Shown: positions 5,783 through 12,103 of the stretch, piece by piece
Layout: each line of letters begins with the position of its first letter
Numbering within the stretch: position 1 is the first letter of the stretch
NCBI GenBank assembly: GCA_003562555.1
Contig: PWUO01000072.1
Location: forward strand, 1-12,103
Reading direction: 5' to 3'
Origin: Dehalococcoidia bacterium
Lineage (GTDB): Bacteria > Chloroflexota > Dehalococcoidia > GIF9 > AB-539-J10
DNA: 12,103 bases
The notes under the pieces: model-generated
What the model was told of the DNA's origin: nothing
Seen by the model: only the letters and a program-made list of their open reading frames with translations
Database searches by the model: none
Translations under genes and position numbers: made by a program

Positions 5783-6775
5783 ATGCAGACGCTGGACAGG
5801 GATACGGAACGGAAGACCCTCGCGATTCTCAAAGTGCTTTCGGAATCCATGCAGCCACTGGGATCCATCGCCATCTCGCGCGAGTTGGGGCGGCATGGCG
5901 TCCTATTGAGCGAACGGGCAGTACGGTACCACCTGCGCATGACGGATGAGCGAGGATACACAGAACCGATGGGCCGGGACGGCCGGATCATCACTGAAGA
6001 GGGTCTCGACGAACTGCGCTACGCACTCGCACCTGAACAGGTTGGCTTCATCATCGAGAAGCTGCAACTCCTCGCTTTTCAGACGACATTCGATCCGGCC
6101 CGAAAGACGGGGCTTGTCCCCATCAATACTTCTCTCTTCAGGGCAGGTGATTTCTCCGACGCGCTTCGTGAGATGCGAACCGTGTTCGACAGCGGCCTGT
6201 GCGCCAGCCGTCTGGTGGCACTTGCGCATGAAGGAGAGAAGATCGGCAACCGTGTCGTCCCCACGGGCAAGATTGGTCTCGCTACCGTGTGCGGTGTCGT
6301 CGTCAACGGCGTGCTGCTGAAGTCATCGATACCAATTGAGTCACGGTTCGGCGGCGTCCTTGAAGTAAAAACGGGCAAACCACGCCGGTTCGTTGCCATC
6401 ATTCGATATGATGGCACGTCGCTGGACCCATCGGAGCAGTATATCCGGGCCGGCATGACGTCCGTCAGGGACGCGGCTACCTCAGGCACGGGACGAATTC
6501 TTGCCAATTTCAGGGAGATTCTGGCGCCATCTCGTGGCGTCGTGGAGAAGCGCGTTCAGGAACTCACGGCTGCCGGCATCTCTGCGGTCTATCTGCTCGG
6601 CAACACGAGCGAACCAATCTGCCAGATCGAGGTTGGCATGAACCGCGTAGGCATGATTCTGCTCGGCGGCCTGAACCCGATTGCAGCAGCAGCCGAAGCC
6701 GGCATCCAGGTAGATAATTCGGCCGAGAGCGGCCTCATCGACTACGAACGCCTGATCGACATCGACCAGATCTGA
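5783..6775 (+). CDS. nrpR: NrpR-type transcriptional regulator of nitrogen genes
   Basis: NrpR proteins are DNA-binding repressors; in methanogens they block nitrogen genes such as nif and glnA, and 2-oxoglutarate releases them. This 330-residue protein has a winged-helix domain at about 8-75, with a recognition-helix region LSERAVRYHLRMTDERG (42-58) and a wing ending EPMGRDGRIITEEG. One NrpR regulatory domain (the former DUF128) follows, about 80-315, seen in PINTSLFRAGDF (113-124), GKIGLATVCGVVVNGVLL (162-179), PIESRFGGVLEV (184-195) and VGMNRVGMILLGGLNPIAAAAEAGI (284-308). Methanococcus NrpR carries two such domains; this one has a single copy. ATG 5783 is preferred over the in-frame GTG 5759 because AAGGA lies 9 bases upstream. 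It follows pdxT by 67 bp and faces purQ. Family assignment is strong; ligand, targets and operator are inferred. Confidence 0.88.
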   Translation: MQTLDRDTERKTLAILKVLSESMQPLGSIAISRELGRHGVLLSERAVRYHLRMTDERGYTEPMGRDGRIITEEGLDELRYALAPEQVGFIIEKLQLLAFQTTFDPARKTGLVPINTSLFRAGDFSDALREMRTVFDSGLCASRLVALAHEGEKIGNRVVPTGKIGLATVCGVVVNGVLLKSSIPIESRFGGVLEVKTGKPRRFVAIIRYDGTSLDPSEQYIRAGMTSVRDAATSGTGRILANFREILAPSRGVVEKRVQELTAAGISAVYLLGNTSEPICQIEVGMNRVGMILLGGLNPIAAAAEAGIQVDNSAESGLIDYERLIDIDQI

Positions 6776-6778
6776 CAC

Positions 6779-6797
6779 GTGACCAACCTATTGTCAC
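6779..6797. terminator. Small hairpin in the convergent gap between nrpR and purQ
   Basis: GTGAC (6779-6783) and GTCAC (6793-6797) pair around a 9-base loop. The hairpin spans nearly the whole 18-bp gap between the two stop codons and would form in both transcripts. It has no U-run on either side, so it is at best a weak or non-classical terminator. Confidence 0.2.
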
Positions 6798-7558
6798 ACA
6801 CGTCGCACGTAACTCACCGCGTTGGTGAAGAAGGCCAGTCCATCGCCCGCTCCGGACCTGTCATCCATTGCAGTCCAGCGCGGGTGGTGGGAAGCGCGTA
6901 CGAATCGCTCCGGGTGTGGCATCAGTCCAAGCACTCTCCCCGATGTATCACACACACCCGCGATGTGCCGGAAGGAGCCGTTCGGATCCTCAGGATACCT
7001 CGCGTCACCTCCATCTGAGGCTGCGTAATACAACACGGGAACGACGTCCGGCACCACATGCTCCGGCACGTGCAAGCGTCCCTCTCCGTGGGCAACCGCC
7101 AGATCCAGCACGTCGATGCCCTGAGTGAAGATGCACGGGTTCCCCGGCGCGCTCTTCAGATGTACCCACCGACACTCAAATCGGCCAGACGCATTGGGGA
7201 GCAGACTGACCCGTTGTCCGCCAAACGGAACGGGCAGAAGCCCCGCCCTGACCAGCACCTGAAAACCATTACACACTCCCAGCACCACGCCACCCCGTTG
7301 AACGAACTCTGCGAGCTGATCATGGAGACGCCGCTCAAGCTCATTCGCCATCACCTTACCCGCCCCAAGATCGTCGCCGTAGCTGAACCCACCGGGAATC
7401 ATGAAGATCGAATACTCTCGCAACGGCACCTCGCCAGAGATGATTCGATTGATGTGCACCAGGGAAGGACGCGCACCTGCAATCTCGAAAGCGTACGCCG
7501 CCTCCGCATCGCAATTCGTACCGGGCGCTCTGATGATGAGTGCTCGTGGACTGTTCAT
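6794..7558 (-). CDS. purQ: Phosphoribosylformylglycinamidine synthase, glutaminase subunit
   Basis: PurQ supplies ammonia from glutamine to PurL, which turns FGAR into FGAM in purine synthesis. The 254-residue protein is a class I glutaminase. It has RAPGTNCDAE (10-19), IPGGFSYGDDL (54-64), nucleophile Cys96 in LGVCNGFQ, HGEGR (157-161), and His215/Glu217 in LMPHPERF. DPNGS (191-195) is the usual PurQ motif. ATG 7558 lies 5 bases after the purL stop and gives the standard start. The alternative GTG 7588 would overlap purL by 25 bases and add ten residues with no counterpart in the family as I know it. Its ribosome site is weak (AGGTG very close to the ATG), which suggests coupling to purL. 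It ends the leftward run sir2-purL-purQ. PurQ is a separate chain here, although its PurL has a large-type layout. Confidence 0.97.
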   Translation of the reverse strand: MNSPRALIIRAPGTNCDAEAAYAFEIAGARPSLVHINRIISGEVPLREYSIFMIPGGFSYGDDLGAGKVMANELERRLHDQLAEFVQRGGVVLGVCNGFQVLVRAGLLPVPFGGQRVSLLPNASGRFECRWVHLKSAPGNPCIFTQGIDVLDLAVAHGEGRLHVPEHVVPDVVPVLYYAASDGGDARYPEDPNGSFRHIAGVCDTSGRVLGLMPHPERFVRASHHPRWTAMDDRSGAGDGLAFFTNAVSYVRRV

Positions 7559-7563
7559 ATCAC

Positions 7564-10422
7564 CTACCAGTCGAGAGGTTTCTTCCACGCCGTCTTCAGT
7601 TCATCAATTGGTACGGACAGTATCAGCGAGCCATCGAGCCCCTGAATATGTACCTCGCCGTCTTCAATAACCGTGCCAACATGTCCAAGCGGAACACCTT
7701 GCAACCGACGTTCGAAATCCGTCGCGCACGCTAACGGCACCTCAGCAACGAAACGGCTGTTGGATTCAGAGAACAGCACGATGTCATCCCTGCTGATCGA
7801 TTCTCCAAGAGGTGCAGCTGCGAGATTCACGGAGGCGCCCAGTCCGCCTGCGAACGCCATTTCACTTACGGCAACCGCCAATCCACCCTCGCTCATATCG
7901 TGACAGGCAACCACAAGCCCATCACCGATTGCAGAAGACAGTGCCTCCATGGTTGCACGCGCCTTATCAATGCGCACCTCGGGCACCTTTCGGCCACTAC
8001 CCTGCAGCCAGGCGCAGTACTCGGACCCCGCCAGCTCAGCATACGTGTCGCCGACGACGTAGAGCAGGTTGCCCGGCGTCTTCAGATCCATGGAGATGAC
8101 GCGATGCACGTCGGGAACTACGGCAATAGCCGAGATGAGCAGCGTGTGTGGAATCGCAATAGTCTTCCCCTGGAACACACTGAAGTTGTTCAGGCTGTCC
8201 TTTCCGGAGATGAACGGAGTGCCAAAGGCAAGCGACATGTCCTGACATGCCTTGCATGCCTGAACAAGCGCCCACAAGCTCTCAGGCTCAGCTCCCTGAC
8301 CCCAGCAGAAATTATCCAGCAGTGCCACTCTGTCGAGGCCCACTCCCACCGCCACCAACTGGCGAATTGCCTCGTCGATAGCTGAGGCAGCCATCCAGTA
8401 GGCATCGACGTCTCCGTAGCGTGTGTTAATACCGTTCGATACAGCCAGTCCACGGTCGGAATCCAGTAACGGCCTGACAACGGCTGCGTCCCCCGGCCCA
8501 TCGGCATCGCGGCCCACAAGCGGCTTCAGGACACTGCCTCCCTGCACTTCATGATCGTACTGTCGAATCACCCATTCCTTACTGCAGACGTTCAAAGACG
8601 AAAGCACTCCGAGAAGGGCATCCGCATACGATTTCGCCGGGCTGGGGTCATCCCCAGACCACTGACACGAAGGCCTCCGGGCGACGAGTTCGAGTTGCGG
8701 CCTACCGTTGTGCAGGAACTCCATCTCCAGATCGCCTACGAGGACGTCGTTGTACAGCAGCTCAAGATGCCGTGACTCCGTGAACTCGCCAATCACCGTC
8801 GCCTCCACACCCTCTGCCGCACAGATCTCCATGAGATCTTCAACGTTTCCCGGGGGGACGGCGACAATCATGCGTTCCTGCGACTCTGATATCCATATCT
8901 CATCGTAGGAAAGGCCTGCGTACTTCAACGGTACCCGGTCAAGATAGACGCGTACTCCCGTCTTCTCACCCATCTCACCGACCGCGGACGAAAGCCCGCC
9001 GCCACCGCAGTCAGTGATACGCCGGTAGAGACGCCGATCGCGCGCCTGCATGAGCGCATCTATCACCCGCTTCTCGACGATCGGGTTACCGATCTGCACG
9101 GCACTTCTTGAGATATCGGCAGAGGAATCATCCAGCTTTTCGGACGCGAATGTGACTCCGTGGATTCCGTCCCGTCCCGTACGTCCGCCCATGAGAACCA
9201 CCATGTCGCCGGGTTGTTGCCTGCCGATACGTGCCGCCCACTTGGGCATGATTCCGGCAGTGCCACAGAACACCAGAGGATTGCCCACATACCGAGGATC
9301 GAATCGCAACGTTCCGTTCACCGTCGGGATGCCCAATCGGTTGCCATAATCAGCAACGCCTGCCCTCACGCCTTTGAACACCCGCCTTGGATGCAGTACG
9401 CCTGGCGGAAGATCATCGTATGACATGTCTGGCGGCGCGAAACAGAATACGTCGGTATTCAGTATTGGCCTCGCACCGAGTCCAGTGCCGAGGACGTCAC
9501 GTACCACACCACCCAATCCGGTCGCCGCACCGCCGTAGGGTTCCACCGCCGACGGGTGATTATGGGTCTCAGCTTTGAAACACACGGCATTCTCACCATC
9601 GAAATCAATCACACCTGCATTGTCCTCGAACACGGACAGGCACCACTCTTTGTTAAGTGCCCGTGTCGCCTGCATGATGGTGCTCCGCAGCAGATTATCG
9701 ATGTACTCACCCTCACAGTCGATCTTCGCCTTGAACGTCTTATGGACGCAATGCTCGGACCACGTCTGTGCCAGTGTCTCAAGCTCCACATCAGTGGGTT
9801 CCCGCCCCAGAGACTTGAAGTGTCGGGTGATCGCGTCCAACTCCTGCACAGAGAATCCGAACGACGACGCGATTCGCTCCTTTTCCGCCCTGCTGAGGTT
9901 GAGCAACGACACATGTCGAAGCTTGAACTCGTAAACCGGTTCTTCGGGAAACACATCCTCCCCCGGCTGCACAACGTGTTGTACCAGGGGATTCAGCAGG
10001 ATACGGTTGGTGATAGTCTCGATATCGCCGGTGCTGCAGGCCCCCTGCAACACGTAGCGCACCCCGCTTCGCGCCCTCGCAACATCCTCCACACCCACGT
10101 CCTTCAATCCTTTGAGGATCGTGTATTCGAGAGGATCGCTGACTCCACGATTGTATGCCACTTCAACAGCACACAAATGGGGCTCCGTTCCGCGTACATG
10201 TTGACCATCGTATCCGCACTCCTGCGCCACAGGATCAGAGAGGAGTCCCCTGCCTGCCGCACGAAGTTCGTCGTCCGACAGAGACGCATCGAGCCAGTAC
10301 ACATCAGTGACATGGACTCTCTCTATGCCAGTAATGCCAAGATCGCGCACTCCAGAGAGTACATCCTGTTCGCGGGGATCCACGAGGCCCTCTTTCACTG
10401 CGACTTCTATTCTATGAGCCAT
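7564..10422 (-). CDS. purL: Phosphoribosylformylglycinamidine synthase with two N-terminal PurS-like domains
   Basis: PurL makes FGAM from FGAR, ATP and ammonia. The 952-residue protein is about 200 longer than free-standing small PurL (about 740 in Bacillus subtilis). The extra length is two tandem PurS-like domains, residues 3-71 and 82-153. Both show the pattern VEVA...G..DP.E..(V/I)L.G..D.G..... and end L...P..Q. A linker (154-175) leads into the catalytic part: LGREPTDVELETLAQTWSEHC (205-225), where His224 sits in the conserved SEHC, AETHNHPS (284-291), PYGGAATGLGG, and a late SGKDSLNN and HDMSEGGL. The glutaminase domain of large PurL is absent and is encoded next door as purQ. GGAGGG lies 11 bases before the ATG. 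sir2 ends 21 bp upstream and purQ starts 5 bp downstream. The layout is midway between the three-subunit PurS/PurL/PurQ complex and single-chain PurL. Confidence 0.96.
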   Translation of the reverse strand: MAHRIEVAVKEGLVDPREQDVLSGVRDLGITGIERVHVTDVYWLDASLSDDELRAAGRGLLSDPVAQECGYDGQHVRGTEPHLCAVEVAYNRGVSDPLEYTILKGLKDVGVEDVARARSGVRYVLQGACSTGDIETITNRILLNPLVQHVVQPGEDVFPEEPVYEFKLRHVSLLNLSRAEKERIASSFGFSVQELDAITRHFKSLGREPTDVELETLAQTWSEHCVHKTFKAKIDCEGEYIDNLLRSTIMQATRALNKEWCLSVFEDNAGVIDFDGENAVCFKAETHNHPSAVEPYGGAATGLGGVVRDVLGTGLGARPILNTDVFCFAPPDMSYDDLPPGVLHPRRVFKGVRAGVADYGNRLGIPTVNGTLRFDPRYVGNPLVFCGTAGIMPKWAARIGRQQPGDMVVLMGGRTGRDGIHGVTFASEKLDDSSADISRSAVQIGNPIVEKRVIDALMQARDRRLYRRITDCGGGGLSSAVGEMGEKTGVRVYLDRVPLKYAGLSYDEIWISESQERMIVAVPPGNVEDLMEICAAEGVEATVIGEFTESRHLELLYNDVLVGDLEMEFLHNGRPQLELVARRPSCQWSGDDPSPAKSYADALLGVLSSLNVCSKEWVIRQYDHEVQGGSVLKPLVGRDADGPGDAAVVRPLLDSDRGLAVSNGINTRYGDVDAYWMAASAIDEAIRQLVAVGVGLDRVALLDNFCWGQGAEPESLWALVQACKACQDMSLAFGTPFISGKDSLNNFSVFQGKTIAIPHTLLISAIAVVPDVHRVISMDLKTPGNLLYVVGDTYAELAGSEYCAWLQGSGRKVPEVRIDKARATMEALSSAIGDGLVVACHDMSEGGLAVAVSEMAFAGGLGASVNLAAAPLGESISRDDIVLFSESNSRFVAEVPLACATDFERRLQGVPLGHVGTVIEDGEVHIQGLDGSLILSVPIDELKTAWKKPLDW

Positions 10423-10443
10423 GCGTCACCAGTCCCTCCGTTG

Positions 10444-11220
10444 TCATTCGCGGCGATCCAAACGGGATGCCACCGCATCATTCAGCAGCGGTAATGCCTC
10501 CGCAGCGGTACCGCGCACCACATGATCACACATGCCACTGATGTCGGTGAGATGCGGTCCGATCTCAATAAGCACGCCGCTCTGCTCCTTCACGCGTCGT
10601 GGGAATCCTGCAGCAGGGTACACATATGCCGAAGTGCCCACCAGAATCATACAGTCAGCCATATCTGTCTGCTCAGCACATATGCTGCCCACATCTTGCG
10701 GGATAGGCTCGCCGAACACCACCACGTCGCTCTTCATCACTCCAAAGCACTCAGCGCAACGAGGAGGCAGCGACGATGTGTCGACATCCTGCCTACCGAT
10801 CCTGGTCCCACATACAACGCATCGGCACAACGTGTAGTTACCGTGAATCTCAGCAACGTTTACGTTGCCCGCCTGGCGGTGCAGATCATCGATGTTCTGA
10901 GTGATGACATGCCTGACGACGCCGCGTCGCTCCAGATCCGCCAGAGCGAGATGCCCTTGATGCGGTCTGGCGGCCTGCAGCGCAAGGTAGAGATCGCGGT
11001 AGAGGCCGGACGGCTCGATCAGATTCCGCCAGTAACCAGCCGGATCATCTACAAACCTGCCGTAATCATCCAGCGGAGGCTCACCATGTTCCGTCCAGAT
11101 CCCACCAGGGCCCCTGAACGGGCGAATGCCGCTCTCCACAGACATGCCGGCACCAGTCAGGCAGACCACGTAGCGCCGGCTGACCAGTATGTCCGCTGCG
11201 CGCTCGATCGCCTCATTCAT
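10444..11220 (-). CDS. cobB: Sir2-family NAD-dependent protein deacylase (sirtuin)
   Basis: Sirtuins remove acyl groups from lysine side chains, consuming NAD+ and giving nicotinamide and O-acyl-ADP-ribose. The 258-residue protein is of bacterial length and has every core motif: GAGMSVESGI (23-32) with PFRG (34-37), QNIDDLH (108-114), catalytic His126 in EIHGN, zinc cysteines 134/137 and 155/158, VVFGEPIP (167-174), and GTSAYVYPAAGFP late in the chain. I do not see the Tyr-x-x-Arg of SIRT5-type desuccinylases in the usual place, so the acyl preference is open. ATG 11220 is used; an in-frame TTG at 11226 is the alternative, and neither has a clear ribosome site. It is the first gene of the leftward run with purL and purQ, and the NAD+ it uses is the product of nadE in the facing operon. 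cobB is the common bacterial name; orthology is not shown. Confidence 0.94.
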   Translation of the reverse strand: MNEAIERAADILVSRRYVVCLTGAGMSVESGIRPFRGPGGIWTEHGEPPLDDYGRFVDDPAGYWRNLIEPSGLYRDLYLALQAARPHQGHLALADLERRGVVRHVITQNIDDLHRQAGNVNVAEIHGNYTLCRCVVCGTRIGRQDVDTSSLPPRCAECFGVMKSDVVVFGEPIPQDVGSICAEQTDMADCMILVGTSAYVYPAAGFPRRVKEQSGVLIEIGPHLTDISGMCDHVVRGTAAEALPLLNDAVASRLDRRE

Positions 11221-11253
11221 ACACAAGGCCGCCAGGAATGACTGGTGCAGAAC

Positions 11254-11301
11254 CGCCGGGGCAGCTCACAACAGAAGTGCGCGTCGACGTATCCCCCGGC
11301 G
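11254..11301 (-). promoter_or_regulatory. GC-rich stem in the leader of sir2-purL-purQ
   Basis: CGCCGGGG (11254-11261) and CCCCGGCG (11294-11301) form a perfect 8-bp stem around 32 bases, which include the palindrome CGTCGACG (11282-11289). It lies between the predicted leftward promoter and the sir2 start, so it would fold in the message about 35 bases before the start codon. No U-run follows it. It could be an RNA control element or a DNA site. Confidence 0.35.
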
Positions 11302-11313
11302 CCTTCATTTATC

Positions 11314-11322
11314 ATGTTACCA
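11314..11322 (-). promoter_or_regulatory. Candidate sir2-purL-purQ promoter, extended -10
   Basis: On the leftward strand TGG-TAACAT reads as an extended -10 element (TGn, then TAACAT at 11319-11314). No convincing -35 box lies 16-18 bases upstream. Transcription would begin near 11307, leaving a leader of about 85 bases. Confidence 0.35.
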
Positions 11323-11350
11323 CACACTTTTCCCGCCGAACACCGCGCGC

Positions 11351-11379
11351 TTCGGATAGCGCCGAGCATCTGCTACACT
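11351..11379 (+). promoter_or_regulatory. tsaC promoter
   Basis: TTCGGA (11351-11356, 3 of 6) and TACACT (11374-11379) are 17 bases apart, and the -10 is extended by TGC at 11371-11373. The string CTGCTACA is shared with the nadE promoter. Transcription would start near 11386, only about 4 bases before the first in-frame ATG at 11390. Confidence 0.45.
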
Positions 11380-11413
11380 CAAAGACAGGATGTATTGCTG
11401 CTCATGGATACGG

Positions 11414-12052
11414 ATGCTCACTGCCGGAAGCTACGACCGGCAGATAGGTGATGCGGCGCGTGTGCTGTCCCAAGGGGGTGTGGTCGCCTTTCCCACGGAC
11501 ACTGTCTACGGCCTCGGAGCCGATATACACAACCCTCAGGCTGTGGACCGTGTGTACGAGATCAAGGGGCGACCGAAGGATTCGCCGCTTCCCGTGCTCA
11601 TAAGCGACATCACGCATATCACGGAAGTTGTTGACAAACCAGAACCACTGGCACTGCACCTAGCGGAACTTTCGTGGCCCGGCGGCCTGACACTAGTTCT
11701 TCCCACGAAGCTGCCTCTTAACGCGCAGGTGGTTCAGGACGGATTTGTCGCCGTCCGCGTGCCCGACGATCCATTCTGCCTGCGCCTCATCGACCGTTTC
11801 GGTGGTCCAATTACGGGCACCAGTGCCAATCGCTCCGGGATGCCGCCGGCAATCAATGCCAAGCAGGTGCGGCAGCAACTCGGGGATAGAGTCGACTACA
11901 TCCTCGACGCGGGCGACGCACAGCAGAAGACGCCCTCGACCGTGGTGAAGGTTACCGGAGGAACCATCGAAGTGCTGCGCGAGGGAGTCGTTTCCGGCAC
12001 AGCCGTGCAACAGGCGTGGCGTGAGTTCACTTCCGGGTCACTATCCGCCTGA
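11414..12052 (+). CDS. tsaC: L-threonylcarbamoyladenylate synthase (TsaC/Sua5/YrdC family)
   Basis: This enzyme joins threonine, bicarbonate and ATP into threonylcarbamoyl-AMP, the donor for the t6A37 modification of ANN-decoding tRNAs. The 212-residue protein is a single YrdC-type domain without the extra Sua5 C-terminal domain. Visible motifs are FPTDTVYGLGAD (26-37), the nucleotide-binding KGRPKDSPLPVLI (51-63), WPGGLTLVLP (88-97), RVPDDP (115-120), TGTSANRSG (134-142) and PSTVV (174-178). The start is uncertain. ATG 11414 fits the family's short N-terminus and has only a weak GGA five bases upstream. ATG 11390 would add eight residues and would be almost leaderless given the promoter. It is divergent from sir2 and appears unrelated to the nitrogen theme, apart from using carbonate and threonine. 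Downstream partners lie beyond the window. Confidence 0.94.
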   Translation: MLTAGSYDRQIGDAARVLSQGGVVAFPTDTVYGLGADIHNPQAVDRVYEIKGRPKDSPLPVLISDITHITEVVDKPEPLALHLAELSWPGGLTLVLPTKLPLNAQVVQDGFVAVRVPDDPFCLRLIDRFGGPITGTSANRSGMPPAINAKQVRQQLGDRVDYILDAGDAQQKTPSTVVKVTGGTIEVLREGVVSGTAVQQAWREFTSGSLSA

Positions 12053-12103
12053 GGTCAGGATTTCACTGCCATCAATCCATCGTCGCGTGCCCGAGTCCCA
12101 CCC

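Noticed and set aside
7058..7645. 195-codon rightward frame opposite purQ and the end of purL
   Set aside because: A shadow of purQ; the convergent gap and all glutaminase motifs support the leftward gene.
9556..10494. 312-codon open frame on the rightward strand opposite purL
   Set aside because: It lies antisense to the strongly conserved PurS-like and SEHC parts of purL, and its translation has no recognisable family. Long antisense frames are common in G+C-rich genes.
10522..11241. 239-codon open frame opposite sir2
   Set aside because: It is antisense to all sirtuin motifs and shows no domain of its own.
12053..12103. End of a possible leftward gene convergent with tsaC
   Set aside because: Two leftward frames are open here (stops near 12042 and 12055), each giving fewer than 21 residues. 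That is too little to choose between them or to claim a gene. I also considered a tRNA end, but the T-loop TTCRA pattern is missing.
1..12103. CRISPR arrays, insertion sequences, tRNA or rRNA genes
   Set aside because: No regularly spaced repeats, transposase motifs, terminal inverted repeats or tRNA cloverleaf patterns were seen; nearly all sequence is accounted for by conserved housekeeping genes.

Overview
The window holds nine well-supported protein genes and no RNA genes, mobile elements or CRISPR arrays that I can see. It looks like the chromosome of a moderately G+C-rich bacterium. Two things point, by inference only, to Chloroflexota and possibly a Dehalococcoidia-like lineage: an NrpR-type regulator (best known from methanogenic archaea) in a bacterial gene setting, and a PurL with two PurS-like domains fused to its N-terminus. 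The PurF has four cysteines placed as Fe-S ligands, which would suit an anaerobe but does not prove one.

Layout. A leftward gene at the left edge encodes the N-terminal third of glutamate dehydrogenase (gdhA, cut by the window). A 365-bp divergent region follows, with a good leftward promoter, a rightward extended -10 promoter, a 13-bp tandem repeat spaced three helical turns apart, and an inverted repeat on the gdhA -35. Rightward comes a tight run nadE - carA - purF - pdxT, then nrpR with its own likely promoter. Convergent to this is a leftward run sir2 (cobB) - purL - purQ, whose end meets nrpR tail to tail with 18 bp between. Divergent from sir2 is a rightward tsaC-type gene at the right edge.

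How the genes fit together. Almost every enzyme handles the nitrogen of glutamine, glutamate or ammonia. NadE, CarA, PurF, PdxT and PurQ are all glutaminases, drawn from three unrelated catalytic folds (nitrilase, class I triad, N-terminal nucleophile). They feed five different syntheses: NAD, carbamoyl phosphate, phosphoribosylamine, pyridoxal phosphate and FGAM. Glutamate dehydrogenase sits at the ammonia/2-oxoglutarate/glutamate junction. NrpR is a repressor that in methanogens responds to 2-oxoglutarate and controls nitrogen genes. The genes are therefore grouped by nitrogen donor rather than by end product, with a nitrogen regulator beside them. My main hypothesis is that this is an NrpR-governed glutamine-use island; the regulation itself is inferred, not seen.

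No gene shows a frameshift or a lost catalytic residue. Start sites for purF, tsaC, sir2 and nadE are the least certain parts of the annotation.
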